DNA of 58,342 nt from Nodosilinea sp. PGN35 (GCF_029109325.1 NZ_JAQKQJ010000001.1:1-58342), one strand, 5' to 3'; positions 25,200 through 33,265 are shown, counted from the stretch's first letter. The notes: generated by a model not told the origin, from the letters alone. Numbers and translations: made by a program.

Positions 25200-26464
25200 T
25201 CGTTGCCTTCTACTACCCTCCTGAGGACAGTTGGGCCCAGGTGGCCTCTCTGCGTCCTCACTCCTGGGCCAAGTACTGGTCACAGATGGGCCACAGGGTC
25301 TACGTGCTCACCACCCACAGGCCGGAGAGCAACCCCGAGAGTACGAATCCAGCAATTATTGGGGTGCGCTACTGGCCCGCTCGACCAACCCAGCCAGTTC
25401 TAGCGAAAGACCCAGGCGATCGCCCCCAGCCAGCTCCCAGCCTCAAGGGCAAGATGCTGGCCCAACTGCGAGACACCCGCCAACGCCTGGGGCTGGGCAG
25501 CTTTCTGCAGAGCAGCGACGGCTGGCTAGCCCCGGCCTGTCGAGAGGCGCTACGGCTTCACCGGGCTGTCGATCTGGATATGGTGATCAGCACCTATGGC
25601 CCCCCGGCCAACCACAGCATTGCCGCCCGCCTCAAGCAACAAACCGGGCTCTTCTGGGTGGCCGACTACCGCGATCTGTGGCACGGCAACCCCTATGTCC
25701 CCATCAATGCCGCCCTGGGACGGCTAGAAGACTGGCGCGAACGCCGCTGTGTGGCTCAGGCCGACCTGGTGACAACGGTTTCCGAGGGGCTGGCCACCAC
25801 CCTCAGCGCCCGGTTGAACAAACCTGTCGTCACCGTTGAGAATGGATTTGATCTCGATGACCTGAGCGATATACAGCTCCACCTTTGGGGCGATCGCAAA
25901 CGTCGCCTGCTCTACACAGGCACCCTCTACCCCGGCAAACAAACCCCAGAACCGCTGTTTGCGGCTCTGGCTCAGTTGCGCGCCGACAATGCAGCCATCG
26001 CAGAGAGCCTTGAGGTGTTGTTCTATGGCTGGAACCTGGTTTCCCTGACAGCGCACATCAAAACCTACCAACTCGAAAGCCTGGTGAAAGTGTGCGACCC
26101 GCGACCCCGCCGCGAGATCCTGGCCCTGCAGCGCAGCGTCGATGCGCTAATTTTTCTCGACTGGCAAGACCCGGCGGTGGACGGCATCCTCACCGGCAAG
26201 CTCTACGAATACATGTTTGCGGGCCGCCCCATCCTGGGCATCGGGGCCACCCCCACCACCGCCGCCGGGCGCATGCTGATCGAGCTGGGCATCGGCCAAA
26301 CCCTGGGCAACGACCCCGCCGCGATCGCCGCCGCCATTGCCCCCCTGCTCTCCGGCCAGCCCCTCCCCTACAGTCCCCGCACCGACCAGATGCAGCGCTA
26401 CACCCGCCAGGCCCTGGCCCAGCGGCTGCTCAGGGAGGCGATCGCCGCGATGCATTCTGGGTGA
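25187..26464 (+). CDS. Glycosyltransferase family 4 protein
   Basis: The 425-residue protein starts MRILIVAFYYPPEDSWAQVA, typical of WbuB-like GT4 enzymes that transfer N-acetylated aminosugars. It has FWVADYRDLWHGNPY, VTVENGFDLDDL in the hinge and GKLYEYMFAGRPILGIG in the donor-binding domain. The start at 25187, inside the end of the epimerase gene, gives the expected N-terminus. The downstream 170 bases are G-rich then C-rich low-complexity repeat. Adding the aminouronate made by the linked wecB/wbpI product is plausible but unproven. Confidence 0.83.
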   Translation: MRILIVAFYYPPEDSWAQVASLRPHSWAKYWSQMGHRVYVLTTHRPESNPESTNPAIIGVRYWPARPTQPVLAKDPGDRPQPAPSLKGKMLAQLRDTRQRLGLGSFLQSSDGWLAPACREALRLHRAVDLDMVISTYGPPANHSIAARLKQQTGLFWVADYRDLWHGNPYVPINAALGRLEDWRERRCVAQADLVTTVSEGLATTLSARLNKPVVTVENGFDLDDLSDIQLHLWGDRKRRLLYTGTLYPGKQTPEPLFAALAQLRADNAAIAESLEVLFYGWNLVSLTAHIKTYQLESLVKVCDPRPRREILALQRSVDALIFLDWQDPAVDGILTGKLYEYMFAGRPILGIGATPTTAAGRMLIELGIGQTLGNDPAAIAAAIAPLLSGQPLPYSPRTDQMQRYTRQALAQRLLREAIAAMHSG

Positions 26465-26634
26465 AGGGGTAGGGGGTGGGGAGTAGGGGGTGGGGAGTAG
26501 GGGGTGGGAGGGTAGATGGGTGTAGATGGGTCAAGAGAAGACATCGCCTAAAATTACCCACCCCTCACCCCTCACCCCCTCACCCCTCACCCCCTCACCC
26601 CCTCACCCCCTCACCCCCTCACCCCCCCACCCCT
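26462..26634. repeat. G-rich/C-rich low-complexity inverted repeat
   Basis: The left arm (about 26465-26512) is repeats of GGGGGTGGGGAGTA. The right arm (about 26562-26634) is repeats of CACCCCCT or CACCCCT. The arms are complementary and could form a long hairpin or G-quadruplex-prone structure around a short AT-richer core. The element separates the GT4 gene from the GT2 start. A very similar arrangement sits inside the mutS2 gene at 46129-46287. Confidence 0.8.
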
Positions 26635-27540
26635 ATGCTCTCCGTCGTCATCACCTGCTACCGCGAGGGCGATCTGCTGCTGGAGGCAGTGGAAAGCGCC
26701 CGCCAGCAGACCCAGCCGCCTCTGGAAATTGTGATCGTCAACGATGCTTCGCCCTGCGATCGCACCAACCAGGTCTGCCGTCAGCTGGAGCAAGATCCCG
26801 ACATTCGCCTGGTGTGGCAGGCCGTCAATGGCGGCCCCTCCGTCGCCCGCAACGCCGGGTTTGCCGCCGCCCAGGGCGAGATTCTGGTGCCCCTCGATGC
26901 CGATGACCTGCTGCCCTCCGACGCTCTGGGGCACATTCAGCAGGCCTTTGCGGAGCATTCTGAGGCAGGATTTGTCTACGGCAGCTACCTGTGCCAGCGC
27001 CACCCCGGCGATACCCGCGTGGTCAAAGCAGCACCGATTTCGCTGCACTCCCTGCTGCGGGCCAGGCGGTTTTCCCTCAGCACCAACTGGACGCTGATTG
27101 GCACCGCCCCGCTGCGCAAGTCGCTGTGGGAGGCGGTGGGCCACAGCGACCCCGAGCTAGGGGCCGAAGACCTGCACGATTTAGAATTTTGGGTGCGGGC
27201 CATGGCGCTGCCCTGCGGCTACTACGGCACGCCAGCGGTGATTTACATCTGGCGTAAGTACCTGGGCAGCAACAGTCGCAACGTCAGCCCGATGTCGTGG
27301 TACCGGGTGGCCCAAAAGCATTTTGAAGTCTATCGCCAGAACGGGTTGGAGTACCGAGCGCACGAACTGCTGCTGCTGGGCAGCAAATGGAGCAACCAGG
27401 CAGAAGAAATTCGTCGTCACCGCCGCGCCCTGCTGACCTGCATTACTCGCGGCAATTTTCAGCTTTCGTCGTTGGTTGCCCTGGCCATACCCGCTGGTTT
27501 ATTCCAGCCCATGGCGCGACTGGCGAAGCGATTTCGCTGA
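26635..27540 (+). CDS. Glycosyltransferase family 2 protein
   Basis: This 301-residue GT-A protein has the GT2 opening LSVVITCYREGDLLLEAVESA, the nucleotide-binding VIVNDASPCDRTNQV and the metal-binding DxD region VPLDADDLLPSDA. The start at ATG 26635 is chosen because the frame upstream encodes only proline/histidine low-complexity sequence from the C-rich repeat. The repeat therefore ends within a few bases of the start codon and overlaps the expected ribosome-binding site, which may affect expression. It is the last gene of the polysaccharide cluster. Specificity is unknown. Confidence 0.85.
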   Translation: MLSVVITCYREGDLLLEAVESARQQTQPPLEIVIVNDASPCDRTNQVCRQLEQDPDIRLVWQAVNGGPSVARNAGFAAAQGEILVPLDADDLLPSDALGHIQQAFAEHSEAGFVYGSYLCQRHPGDTRVVKAAPISLHSLLRARRFSLSTNWTLIGTAPLRKSLWEAVGHSDPELGAEDLHDLEFWVRAMALPCGYYGTPAVIYIWRKYLGSNSRNVSPMSWYRVAQKHFEVYRQNGLEYRAHELLLLGSKWSNQAEEIRRHRRALLTCITRGNFQLSSLVALAIPAGLFQPMARLAKRFR

Positions 27541-27785
27541 GCAGTGGAGCAAATTCATGGTTCCTATTCTTGGTTCAAGCCTCCCACTTACAGGGGAATA
27601 GTATGCTGTCTCCGAACCATGCCCTCGCACAAAAGCGGAATATACGCACAACTGCCTCGTCAATAATTCGGTAATTTTACAGTAGAAATAATTAGCTTCA
27701 TCCAAGCTTCACGTAGCATTTGGAACCTTAACAGCATCCGTAGGGGTCTATTAAAGTGACTCGTTTGCCTATGGATTACACCACA

Positions 27786-28220
27786 ATGAAACAGCGACAT
27801 GGAGCGTTTAGTCTATTAGGAGCAGCGGCTATTAGCACGCTGGCGCTACCTGTTTTTGCCAACACTGCCACTCAGCAAACTGGCACACAGTCGGCAACTA
27901 TTAATGGCAGCAATAACCAAGTGATTCAGGTTATTAATCAGGTCAACATTAGCCATCCTGGCCTGGGTCGGGGGCTGGGTAATAACGATCGCCGCACCAC
28001 GGTACAGGGCACTGTGCAGGACAGCTACCAGGGTGCCACTATCGACGGCAATGGCAATAGCGTCTACCAGGAAACCAATCAGATCAATCAGCAGCAGTCG
28101 CCAAACCGTCCGGCACCGGGCCGAGGCAATAGCGCTCGCCACGATGACGACGACAAGCGGGGCCCCGGTCGGGGCCACAATCAGCGCCGGGGGCATGGCC
28201 GCGATCGCGACGACGATTAA
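27786..28220 (+). CDS. Secreted Gly/Asn/Gln repeat protein, paralogue 1
   Basis: I do not recognise a named family. The 144-residue protein has a signal peptide (MKQRHGAFSLLGAAAISTLA..., cleavage after VFA-N near residue 26). Two related repeats follow: INGSNNQVIQVINQVN (about 38-53) and IDGNGNSVYQETNQIN (about 80-95), both fitting GxxNxxxQxxxQ[VI]N. The C-terminal 45 residues are rich in Arg, Asp, Gly and His (GRGNSARHDDDDKRGPGRGH). The repeat rhythm recalls curlin-type beta-strand repeats, but the spacing differs. It is a paralogue of the protein at 28760-29125. A surface or matrix fibre component is a guess. Confidence 0.7.
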   Translation: MKQRHGAFSLLGAAAISTLALPVFANTATQQTGTQSATINGSNNQVIQVINQVNISHPGLGRGLGNNDRRTTVQGTVQDSYQGATIDGNGNSVYQETNQINQQQSPNRPAPGRGNSARHDDDDKRGPGRGHNQRRGHGRDRDDD

Positions 28221-28263
28221 TATCAAATTCGCTTTGGGAAACCCCGATTCAAAACAGAGATCC

Positions 28264-28294
28264 CGTAGGGACATTGCAGTGTAATGCCCCTACG
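28264..28294. repeat. CGTAGGG...CCCTACG hairpin
   Basis: CGTAGGGACATTGCA pairs with TGTAATGCCCCTACG with few mismatches, 44 bp past the stop of the first repeat-protein gene. The core is similar to the palindrome at 50853-50898 (GGGGCAT...ATGCCCC). It could act as a transcript 3' end; no T-run follows. Confidence 0.6.
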
Positions 28295-28410
28295 AGCTTC
28301 TTAATTCAGCCGTCCCAGGGGTTGCGCTGCGCCAAACCAGCTTGAATAGACTGCAAATAGTTAAGCCGATCTACCCGCTGCTGTTTGCTTTTAAGATCTA
28401 AGCTTAAACG

Positions 28411-28502
28411 TAATTAGGTTAAAGCATTCAGCAACCCTAGGAAGGTTCAAACGTTTGAACCTTCCTAGGGGAATTCTCCTGGCCAAGCTGGCTACAACTA
28501 TA
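28411..28502. repeat. AACGTT-type inverted-repeat element, copy 1
   Basis: This is a dispersed element with a perfect 36-bp palindrome at its centre (28435-28470, each arm CCCTAGGAAGGTTCAAAC). It is flanked by GGTTAAAGCATTCAGCAA on the left and GGCCAAGCTGGCTACAACTA on the right. The flanks match copies at 33191, 38153, 49265 and 54284. The left terminal arm is shortened here. Confidence 0.75.
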
Positions 28503-28530
28503 CGCTCAATTTACTCCTGGAATTATCTTT

Positions 28531-28567
28531 AATTCCCGAAGGTTTTTGCGCCTTTGGGAATTTTTGT
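28531..28567 (+). terminator. Terminator-like hairpin upstream of second repeat-protein gene
   Basis: AATTCCCGAAGG (28531-28542) pairs with CCTTTGGGAATT (28551-28562), with one mismatch near the middle, and a T-run follows. It lies about 310 bp past the first repeat-protein gene and could end its transcript. It would separate transcription of the two paralogues. Confidence 0.5.
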
Positions 28568-28759
28568 TGCTCCAGAAAATCACAAAAATTTATTTTTTAT
28601 TTTCCGGAACCTTTGCGTAATTCTACGGGTCATAGGGGTTATGAATCGACAAAATTGAAGGCTGCTTAAGAGGCATAAAAGCTGCTTTTAGAATGGCTTT
28701 TCAAGTAGTCGAATTCATGAGTTCACTCATTTGCACACTTAATTGTTGAGGACGTTTCA

Positions 28760-29125
28760 ATGCTGAAGCACATCTCTACTCTGGGTCTACTGGGTTTTGC
28801 TGCTCTGGGCTTTGTCGCCATGCCCGCCAGCGCTGACACCGCCGTAGTACAGCAGGGCACCCAAGATATCTATATTCAAGGGAGCGGCAATGCTACGGTG
28901 CAGCGTAGCCAGCAGGTCAACCGCGTTGAAACCCGTGGCCCCGCTGGCCGCCGGGTAGAAAGCACGGGCGTTGTGCAAGACATCTATCAGACCGGCACCG
29001 TGTTGGGTGACGACAACGCTGCTTACCAAGAGAGCAACCAGGTCAACATCATTCGCGAAAGCCGTCCCGAAGGCCGAGGCCGGGCTTCCCAGGGCCGGGG
29101 CGCTCGCATCGACATCCGCAAGTAA
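28760..29125 (+). CDS. Secreted Gly/Asn/Gln repeat protein, paralogue 2
   Basis: This 121-residue protein has a signal peptide ending near SADTA (residue 26). Two repeats match those of the protein at 27786-28220: IQGSGNATVQRSQQVN (about 39-54) and LGDDNAAYQESNQVN (about 82-96). Each is preceded by a QQGTQD- or VVQDIYQ-type strand. The tail is basic and Gly/Arg-rich. TGAGGA upstream forms a ribosome site. No database family was recognised by eye. The alternating polar pattern suggests a short beta-solenoid or amyloid-like strand stack outside the cell; this is inference. Confidence 0.7.
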   Translation: MLKHISTLGLLGFAALGFVAMPASADTAVVQQGTQDIYIQGSGNATVQRSQQVNRVETRGPAGRRVESTGVVQDIYQTGTVLGDDNAAYQESNQVNIIRESRPEGRGRASQGRGARIDIRK

Positions 29126-29207
29126 TTGCCTGGGCCGCCGTTTTGCCTAGCGCTGGGCGGGGCGGCGGCCCCACCCTCAACCCACTTGCCATTGCAAGGA
29201 GACAACC

Positions 29208-29549
29208 ATGATGATTTCAACTTTGAAGGTGGGCCTGGTGGGGGCGATCGCCCTCGCGACCCTCACCCCCGCCGCCCTCGCCAGTTCGGTGTCGATCACC
29301 ACCGACCGGGTGCAGCTCCAGGTGGGCAACAGCGGCCAGGTCTACATCCGTACCCTGGCCGACAACGATGGCCTGCTGCCGCGTCCGGCGGCGATCGCCC
29401 CCCAGGCCGACGGCATTTTGCCGCTGCCCAGGGCTAATTTTGCGCCGGGCTGCACTGCGCGATCGCACAGCTCCCACGCCACTCGGTCTACGCCGGGGGG
29501 CAACGTGGTCTACAGCGAAAACCGCAGCACCACGCGGGTGTGCCAGTAG
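29208..29549 (+). CDS. Small secreted protein, unknown family
   Basis: The 113-residue protein follows a strong AAGGAG ribosome site. A signal peptide (MMISTLKVGLVGAIALATLTPAALA in outline) is cleaved near residue 25. The mature part starts SSVSITTDRVQLQVGNSGQVYIRT, a beta-strand-like stretch with Gly/Asn, followed by proline-rich sequence. It has two cysteines, in FAPGCTAR and at the second-last residue, which could form a disulfide. It lies 82 bp behind the second repeat protein and 41 bp before the next secreted protein, so the three may be one transcript. Function unknown. Confidence 0.65.
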   Translation: MMISTLKVGLVGAIALATLTPAALASSVSITTDRVQLQVGNSGQVYIRTLADNDGLLPRPAAIAPQADGILPLPRANFAPGCTARSHSSHATRSTPGGNVVYSENRSTTRVCQ

Positions 29550-29590
29550 AGTCTGGCTCTGTTTCAACTCATCTATACCGTGCCGTAACT

Positions 29591-29962
29591 ATGATTAAAC
29601 CTCAGTACCTTCTGGGGCTCCTCTGTGCTGGGGCCCTAGGGTCGTTCGCCCCAGAGGCCTCGGCCCAGTGTGTGGTCGCCGATGTATCCATTCAGGCGGC
29701 AATTCGCGGCGGCAGCAGACCCGCCGAGCAGGTTAACGACGTGGCCATCGATGCCGAAGGCCCCTGCGTCGGCAACACCAGCGTCAGCACCAACCGCCAA
29801 ATTCAGGTGGGCGGTACTGGCGAGGTGCGCCAGACTCGCCAAAGCCGCCACCAGCTGCGCGGCTCCGGACAGACCGCCGGTTCAGCCTCGGGGCCAACCG
29901 TGGCTGTGCCGGTCAATGTTCAAGTCGATGTGTACAACCCCGCCGAGCGTCTGCGGCGGTAG
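29591..29962 (+). CDS. Small secreted protein, unknown family
   Basis: The ATG at 29591 (MIKPQYLLGLLCAGALG) gives a good signal peptide cleaved near ASA-Q (residue 25); frames upstream lack one. The 123-residue protein has two cysteines in the mature part (QCVVADV and EGPCVGN) and a Gln/Gly/Arg stretch (NRQIQVGGTGEVRQTRQ) that faintly echoes the repeats of the two upstream paralogues. It ends with a beta-like PVNVQVDVYNPAERLRR. It is probably exported with its neighbours; role unknown. Confidence 0.62.
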   Translation: MIKPQYLLGLLCAGALGSFAPEASAQCVVADVSIQAAIRGGSRPAEQVNDVAIDAEGPCVGNTSVSTNRQIQVGGTGEVRQTRQSRHQLRGSGQTAGSASGPTVAVPVNVQVDVYNPAERLRR

Positions 29963-30263
29963 TTCTAGCCGTTGCCCGAACGGTAGGACAGGCTTGGGGC
30001 GATCGCTGTAGGCCAGGGCGCTGCCTCAGTTGCTGCTACCGGTAGTGGCTCATATCCTCAGCGCAGCGGCCATCGCTATATTTCCCAGGAAGGGAACCTG
30101 CTAGCCCGAGACGGTGTCTATCTAGCCTGACTTGGTCAGAGGGTATTAACACCGATTCTTAACGGCGATATCGCTTGTTTCTGGCCGTGCTAACCTTGCC
30201 GGAACGCTGCTGTTACGGCTGGCCCTGGTGCGGCCTTCCCCTATTCCTGGAGATGTCATTGTT
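29963..30263. other. Spacer before the last secreted protein
   Basis: These 301 bp contain no supported gene. The sequence is GC-rich with no clear terminator or repeat, and presumably carries a separate promoter for the gene at 30264. Confidence 0.3.
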
Positions 30264-30752
30264 ATGAACCATTCGTCGGCCCTTGGGGTTGCTCTGTTGA
30301 TTTTGGTGGCGGTTACTGCGGCGGTGGGGCCTTCCTCGGCCAACGGTAACCAGTCGTTTGGGGTCTCCTACCAGGCTCTAAGCGCCATCTTGTCTAAGGC
30401 AAACGCCAAGGATGTTATGGATTCTTACCAACGCCAGACCAATACCATCAGCCTCGATCGCGCCAATCTAGACGAACCCCACCTGCTTTCCGTCAGCGTG
30501 CCGGGGGGCGCATCGCTTCAGGGCTACATAGAAATCGATGGCCACACCCGCGTGCCCCTGGGCACCAGTTCAGAGTTTGTCGATGTCAGCCCCTACCTGA
30601 GCGAGTCAATTACCCGCGTCACCATTGTGGGCAGCTATTCCCCCGCCTCGGCTTCGGTGGCGATCGCCTTCAACGGCCCCAATACGGTGGTGCAGCAGCA
30701 GACCGGCGGCACCGGACGCATCAACTACCAGCTCAATTTGCTGGTGCAGTAG
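30264..30752 (+). CDS. Small secreted protein, unknown family
   Basis: This 162-residue protein starts MNHSSALGVALLILVAVTA, a signal peptide likely cleaved near SSANG (residue 25). The mature part is predicted rich in beta-strands (HLLSVSVPGGASLQGYIEIDG, RVTIVGSYSPASASVAIAFNG) and ends NTVVQQQTGGTGRINYQLNL, whose Gln/Gly/Asn pattern resembles the repeats in the upstream paralogues. No cysteines. It is the last of five + strand secreted-protein genes and faces ComEC convergently with a 12-bp gap. Function is not recognised. Confidence 0.62.
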   Translation: MNHSSALGVALLILVAVTAAVGPSSANGNQSFGVSYQALSAILSKANAKDVMDSYQRQTNTISLDRANLDEPHLLSVSVPGGASLQGYIEIDGHTRVPLGTSSEFVDVSPYLSESITRVTIVGSYSPASASVAIAFNGPNTVVQQQTGGTGRINYQLNLLVQ

Positions 30753-30764
30753 GGTTGAGCAGGG

Positions 30765-33092
30765 CTATTCTAGGGCGGCGATGGAGGGCTGACGCGCCGC
30801 CAGATAGGCCCGGTAGCCCCGTCTTGGGTTCCAGGTGATGGCCCCATCGCGCTCGGTGCAGAAAACCTGAACGCCGCGATCGCGCAGCCGCTGCTCAGTA
30901 GTCTCATCAATGCTGGCGGCGGAGGCGATCGCCACCCGCGCCCTCACAGCATCGATCGCCTCCTCCGCCAGCGCCTCCCCGTGCCACCACAGCACCTCGC
31001 TCTGCAACCCTGGGTGCGCGGCCACCCAGGGCACTTGCTGCTCAGGGGATAGCCTGGGCAATAGCAACCAGGGGTGCCGATTCAGCAGATTTAACCGCAG
31101 ACCGCGAGCCCCATCCTGCAAATACTGCACCCGCTGACGGTTCACTGGCTGCACCTGGCCCGCCGTGAGCGGGTGAAACTGTTTGACCGCTGGGGCCGCC
31201 GCCAGGGCATCCCTGGCTCCGTAGAAATTGCGAATGGGAGTTTTTTCGGCAATGGTGAGCCAGTTGTCGCGATCGCTGTCGTCGCCGTGAATGGCGCTGG
31301 CGAGCTGGTTGATGCCCGCCTGGCGCAGAAAGGGCACCACAGTGTAGAAGGCGGTTTTGTCGGTGCCGCTGTTGACCATCAGGGGCGATCGCCCGTCCTG
31401 CACTACCATCACCGCATCGCGGCCCGCCGCCAGTACCGTCACCTGGGAGAGGGTCGCCCCCCGGTACAGCAGTGGCCCCAGGGCCAGGCCAACCGTGAGC
31501 AGCGCTACTAGACCCCGCCGCCGCTGCGATCGCCAGACGGTTGGGCCCCAGCCCCAAAGCCCGTAGAGCCCGTAGAGCCCCACCATCTGCCACAGGGCAA
31601 TGTGCCCGGTTGCCAGGGCGCTGCCGGGTAGGCCCACCTCCCACCGCACCAGGGCAATTAGCAGGTGGGTGGGCAGCCACAGCAGCCAGGCCAAGCTGCT
31701 GCCCAGCCAGGGCCATACCGCCGCCGCCAGGCCGCTCACCATGCCCCCCAGGCTAATCACCATCACCAGAGGCGTGGTTACCATATTGAGCAAAATGCTG
31801 TAGGTGGTGAGGGTATTGAAGTAAAAAAGGCTCAGGGGAATTGTCCACAGGTAGGCCGCCAGGGGCACCGCCGCCACCGCCGCCAGGGTCGTCGGCAGCC
31901 ACTCTAGCCGCTCTGCGATCGGCTTTACCGCCACCATTAAGCCAAAGGTTGCCATCACGCTGAGGCGAAAGCCGATGTCGTCAATCCAGGTCGGGTTGAC
32001 CAGCAGCAGCAGGGTGACCGCCAGCAGCAGACAGCCCAGGGGTTTGACGCTGCGCTCTAGGGCCATCCCGGCCAGCACCCCCGCCCCCATCAGGGCGGCC
32101 CGCATGACGCTGGGCTGCCCGCCGGTAATCAGCACGTAGACCACCAGGGCGACGCTCCCGGCGATCACCTTGGCCTGCACCGGGTTTGGCAGACGGGCGG
32201 CGATCGCCCCCTGGCCCATCACCGCCAGCACTACCCCCAGCACCAGCGACACGTGAAAGCCGCTGGCCGCCAGGGTGTGGGCCATACCCGCCTGAATAAA
32301 CGCGTCTTGAATGTCGTAGGGCACATTGACCGCCTTGCGCCCCAGGGCCATAGCGCTGACCAGCGGCCCCTCGGGAATGCCAAGACCTGCTGCATGGGCG
32401 CGGGCAATGCGTACCCGCACGCGCCACAGCGCCCACCGAGGGGGCAACTGGCCTTTTTCAGCTGTCACGCTCTGACCCGCAAACCCGGCAAAGCAGCCCT
32501 GGCTGGCCAGGTACTGGCGAAAGTTAAAGGCGTTGGGGTTTTTGGGTAGGGCCGGTGCGTAGAGCTTGCCCTGCACCTGCACCCGCTGCCCCGGGAACAT
32601 CCCCTCAACTTGCTCGGCAGGCACGGTGACGTAGAGCTTGCCCTGTACCCTACCGGGTGCACCCAGAGGATTGGCATCGGCGTCCAGGCGGCGTACCTGG
32701 TGGGCATTTAGCCAAAACTGTCCTCGGCCACTGCGGGTCAGGCGGGGCATTTCTTCCACCTGGCCCCAGACGATCTGTTCTGCCCCAGCCGCTTCGCCCT
32801 GGGCCAGTAGCGAACTGATATCGAGGGCAGCGGGAACCGGGTAGCGCAGACCGTAGTTGAGGGCAGCCACCAGGGCGATCGCCCCTGCACCCAGCCACAG
32901 AGCCGCCGTTGGCCCCCGCCGCCAGCGGCTGGAAAGCACCAGGGCGGCTAACCCAGCGGCGGCGATCGCCCCCATACCGGCAACAGCCACCCCAACCCAG
33001 AGACTCAGCCCCAGATGACGCACCCAAAGACTGACCCAAAACAGCCCAGCGCAGTACGCGCCAGCCCCCAGCGACCCCGCAATTCCGCCCAT
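30765..33092 (-). CDS. comEC: ComEC/Rec2-family DNA-uptake channel
   Basis: ComEC forms the inner-membrane channel that takes up single-stranded DNA in natural transformation. This 775-residue protein has N-terminal membrane helices, an OB-like soluble region (VQGKLYVTVPAEQVEGMFPGQ), and the polytopic competence domain (about 240-530) with the typical AHTLAASGFHVSLV signature. A C-terminal metallo-beta-lactamase-like domain runs from about 545. In that domain the metal-binding HxHxDH is not present; the matching position reads AIHGDDSDRDNW. The nuclease activity is therefore probably lost, while the channel looks intact. Confidence 0.88.
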   Translation of the reverse strand: MGGIAGSLGAGAYCAGLFWVSLWVRHLGLSLWVGVAVAGMGAIAAAGLAALVLSSRWRRGPTAALWLGAGAIALVAALNYGLRYPVPAALDISSLLAQGEAAGAEQIVWGQVEEMPRLTRSGRGQFWLNAHQVRRLDADANPLGAPGRVQGKLYVTVPAEQVEGMFPGQRVQVQGKLYAPALPKNPNAFNFRQYLASQGCFAGFAGQSVTAEKGQLPPRWALWRVRVRIARAHAAGLGIPEGPLVSAMALGRKAVNVPYDIQDAFIQAGMAHTLAASGFHVSLVLGVVLAVMGQGAIAARLPNPVQAKVIAGSVALVVYVLITGGQPSVMRAALMGAGVLAGMALERSVKPLGCLLLAVTLLLLVNPTWIDDIGFRLSVMATFGLMVAVKPIAERLEWLPTTLAAVAAVPLAAYLWTIPLSLFYFNTLTTYSILLNMVTTPLVMVISLGGMVSGLAAAVWPWLGSSLAWLLWLPTHLLIALVRWEVGLPGSALATGHIALWQMVGLYGLYGLWGWGPTVWRSQRRRGLVALLTVGLALGPLLYRGATLSQVTVLAAGRDAVMVVQDGRSPLMVNSGTDKTAFYTVVPFLRQAGINQLASAIHGDDSDRDNWLTIAEKTPIRNFYGARDALAAAPAVKQFHPLTAGQVQPVNRQRVQYLQDGARGLRLNLLNRHPWLLLPRLSPEQQVPWVAAHPGLQSEVLWWHGEALAEEAIDAVRARVAIASAASIDETTEQRLRDRGVQVFCTERDGAITWNPRRGYRAYLAARQPSIAALE

Positions 33093-33190
33093 AGTAGTTT
33101 CTCTGCACCCTGCACCCGGTTGTTACCCTTAGAAAGCCCGAACCCTGCGCCAGATTCCCATTGAGGGAGCATTGAGGGATTTATGCAGGT

Positions 33191-33265
33191 TATGCCTGTG
33201 GCCAGCCTGGTTAAGACATGGCCCCTCTAACGTGCCAACGTTTAACGTTTCAACGTTTTTAGTTG
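33191..33265. repeat. AACGTT-type inverted-repeat element, partial copy 2
   Basis: The left arm TATGCCTGTGGCCAGCCTGG and TTAAGACATGG are present, followed by the AACGTTTAACGTTTCAACGT core. The right arm is missing or degenerate. It lies upstream of the SPOR-domain gene. Confidence 0.6.

Larger units (their letters stand above)
28221..28759. other. Long spacer between the two repeat-protein paralogues
   Basis: No gene is supported in these 539 bp. It holds a 31-bp hairpin (28264-28294), an inverted-repeat element with a perfect palindrome (28411-28502), and a terminator-like hairpin (28531-28567). The last 160 bases are AT-rich and probably contain the promoter and a long leader for the gene at 28760; no consensus boxes stand out. 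Confidence 0.5.

Noticed and set aside
26476..26634. N-terminal extension of the GT2 gene
   Set aside because: The extra 53 codons encode only Gly-rich then His/Pro-rich low-complexity sequence from the repeat. The GT2 fold starts exactly at ATG 26635.
26540..26634. CRISPR-like array of regular short repeats
   Set aside because: The units are 7-8 bp CACCCCT/CACCCCCT runs without unique spacers; this is low-complexity sequence.
27557..27626. tRNA-like fold
   Set aside because: GGTTC and GAACC arms pair around a CTATTC/GAATAG stem, but no proper T-loop consensus or acceptor stem of the right geometry could be drawn on either strand.
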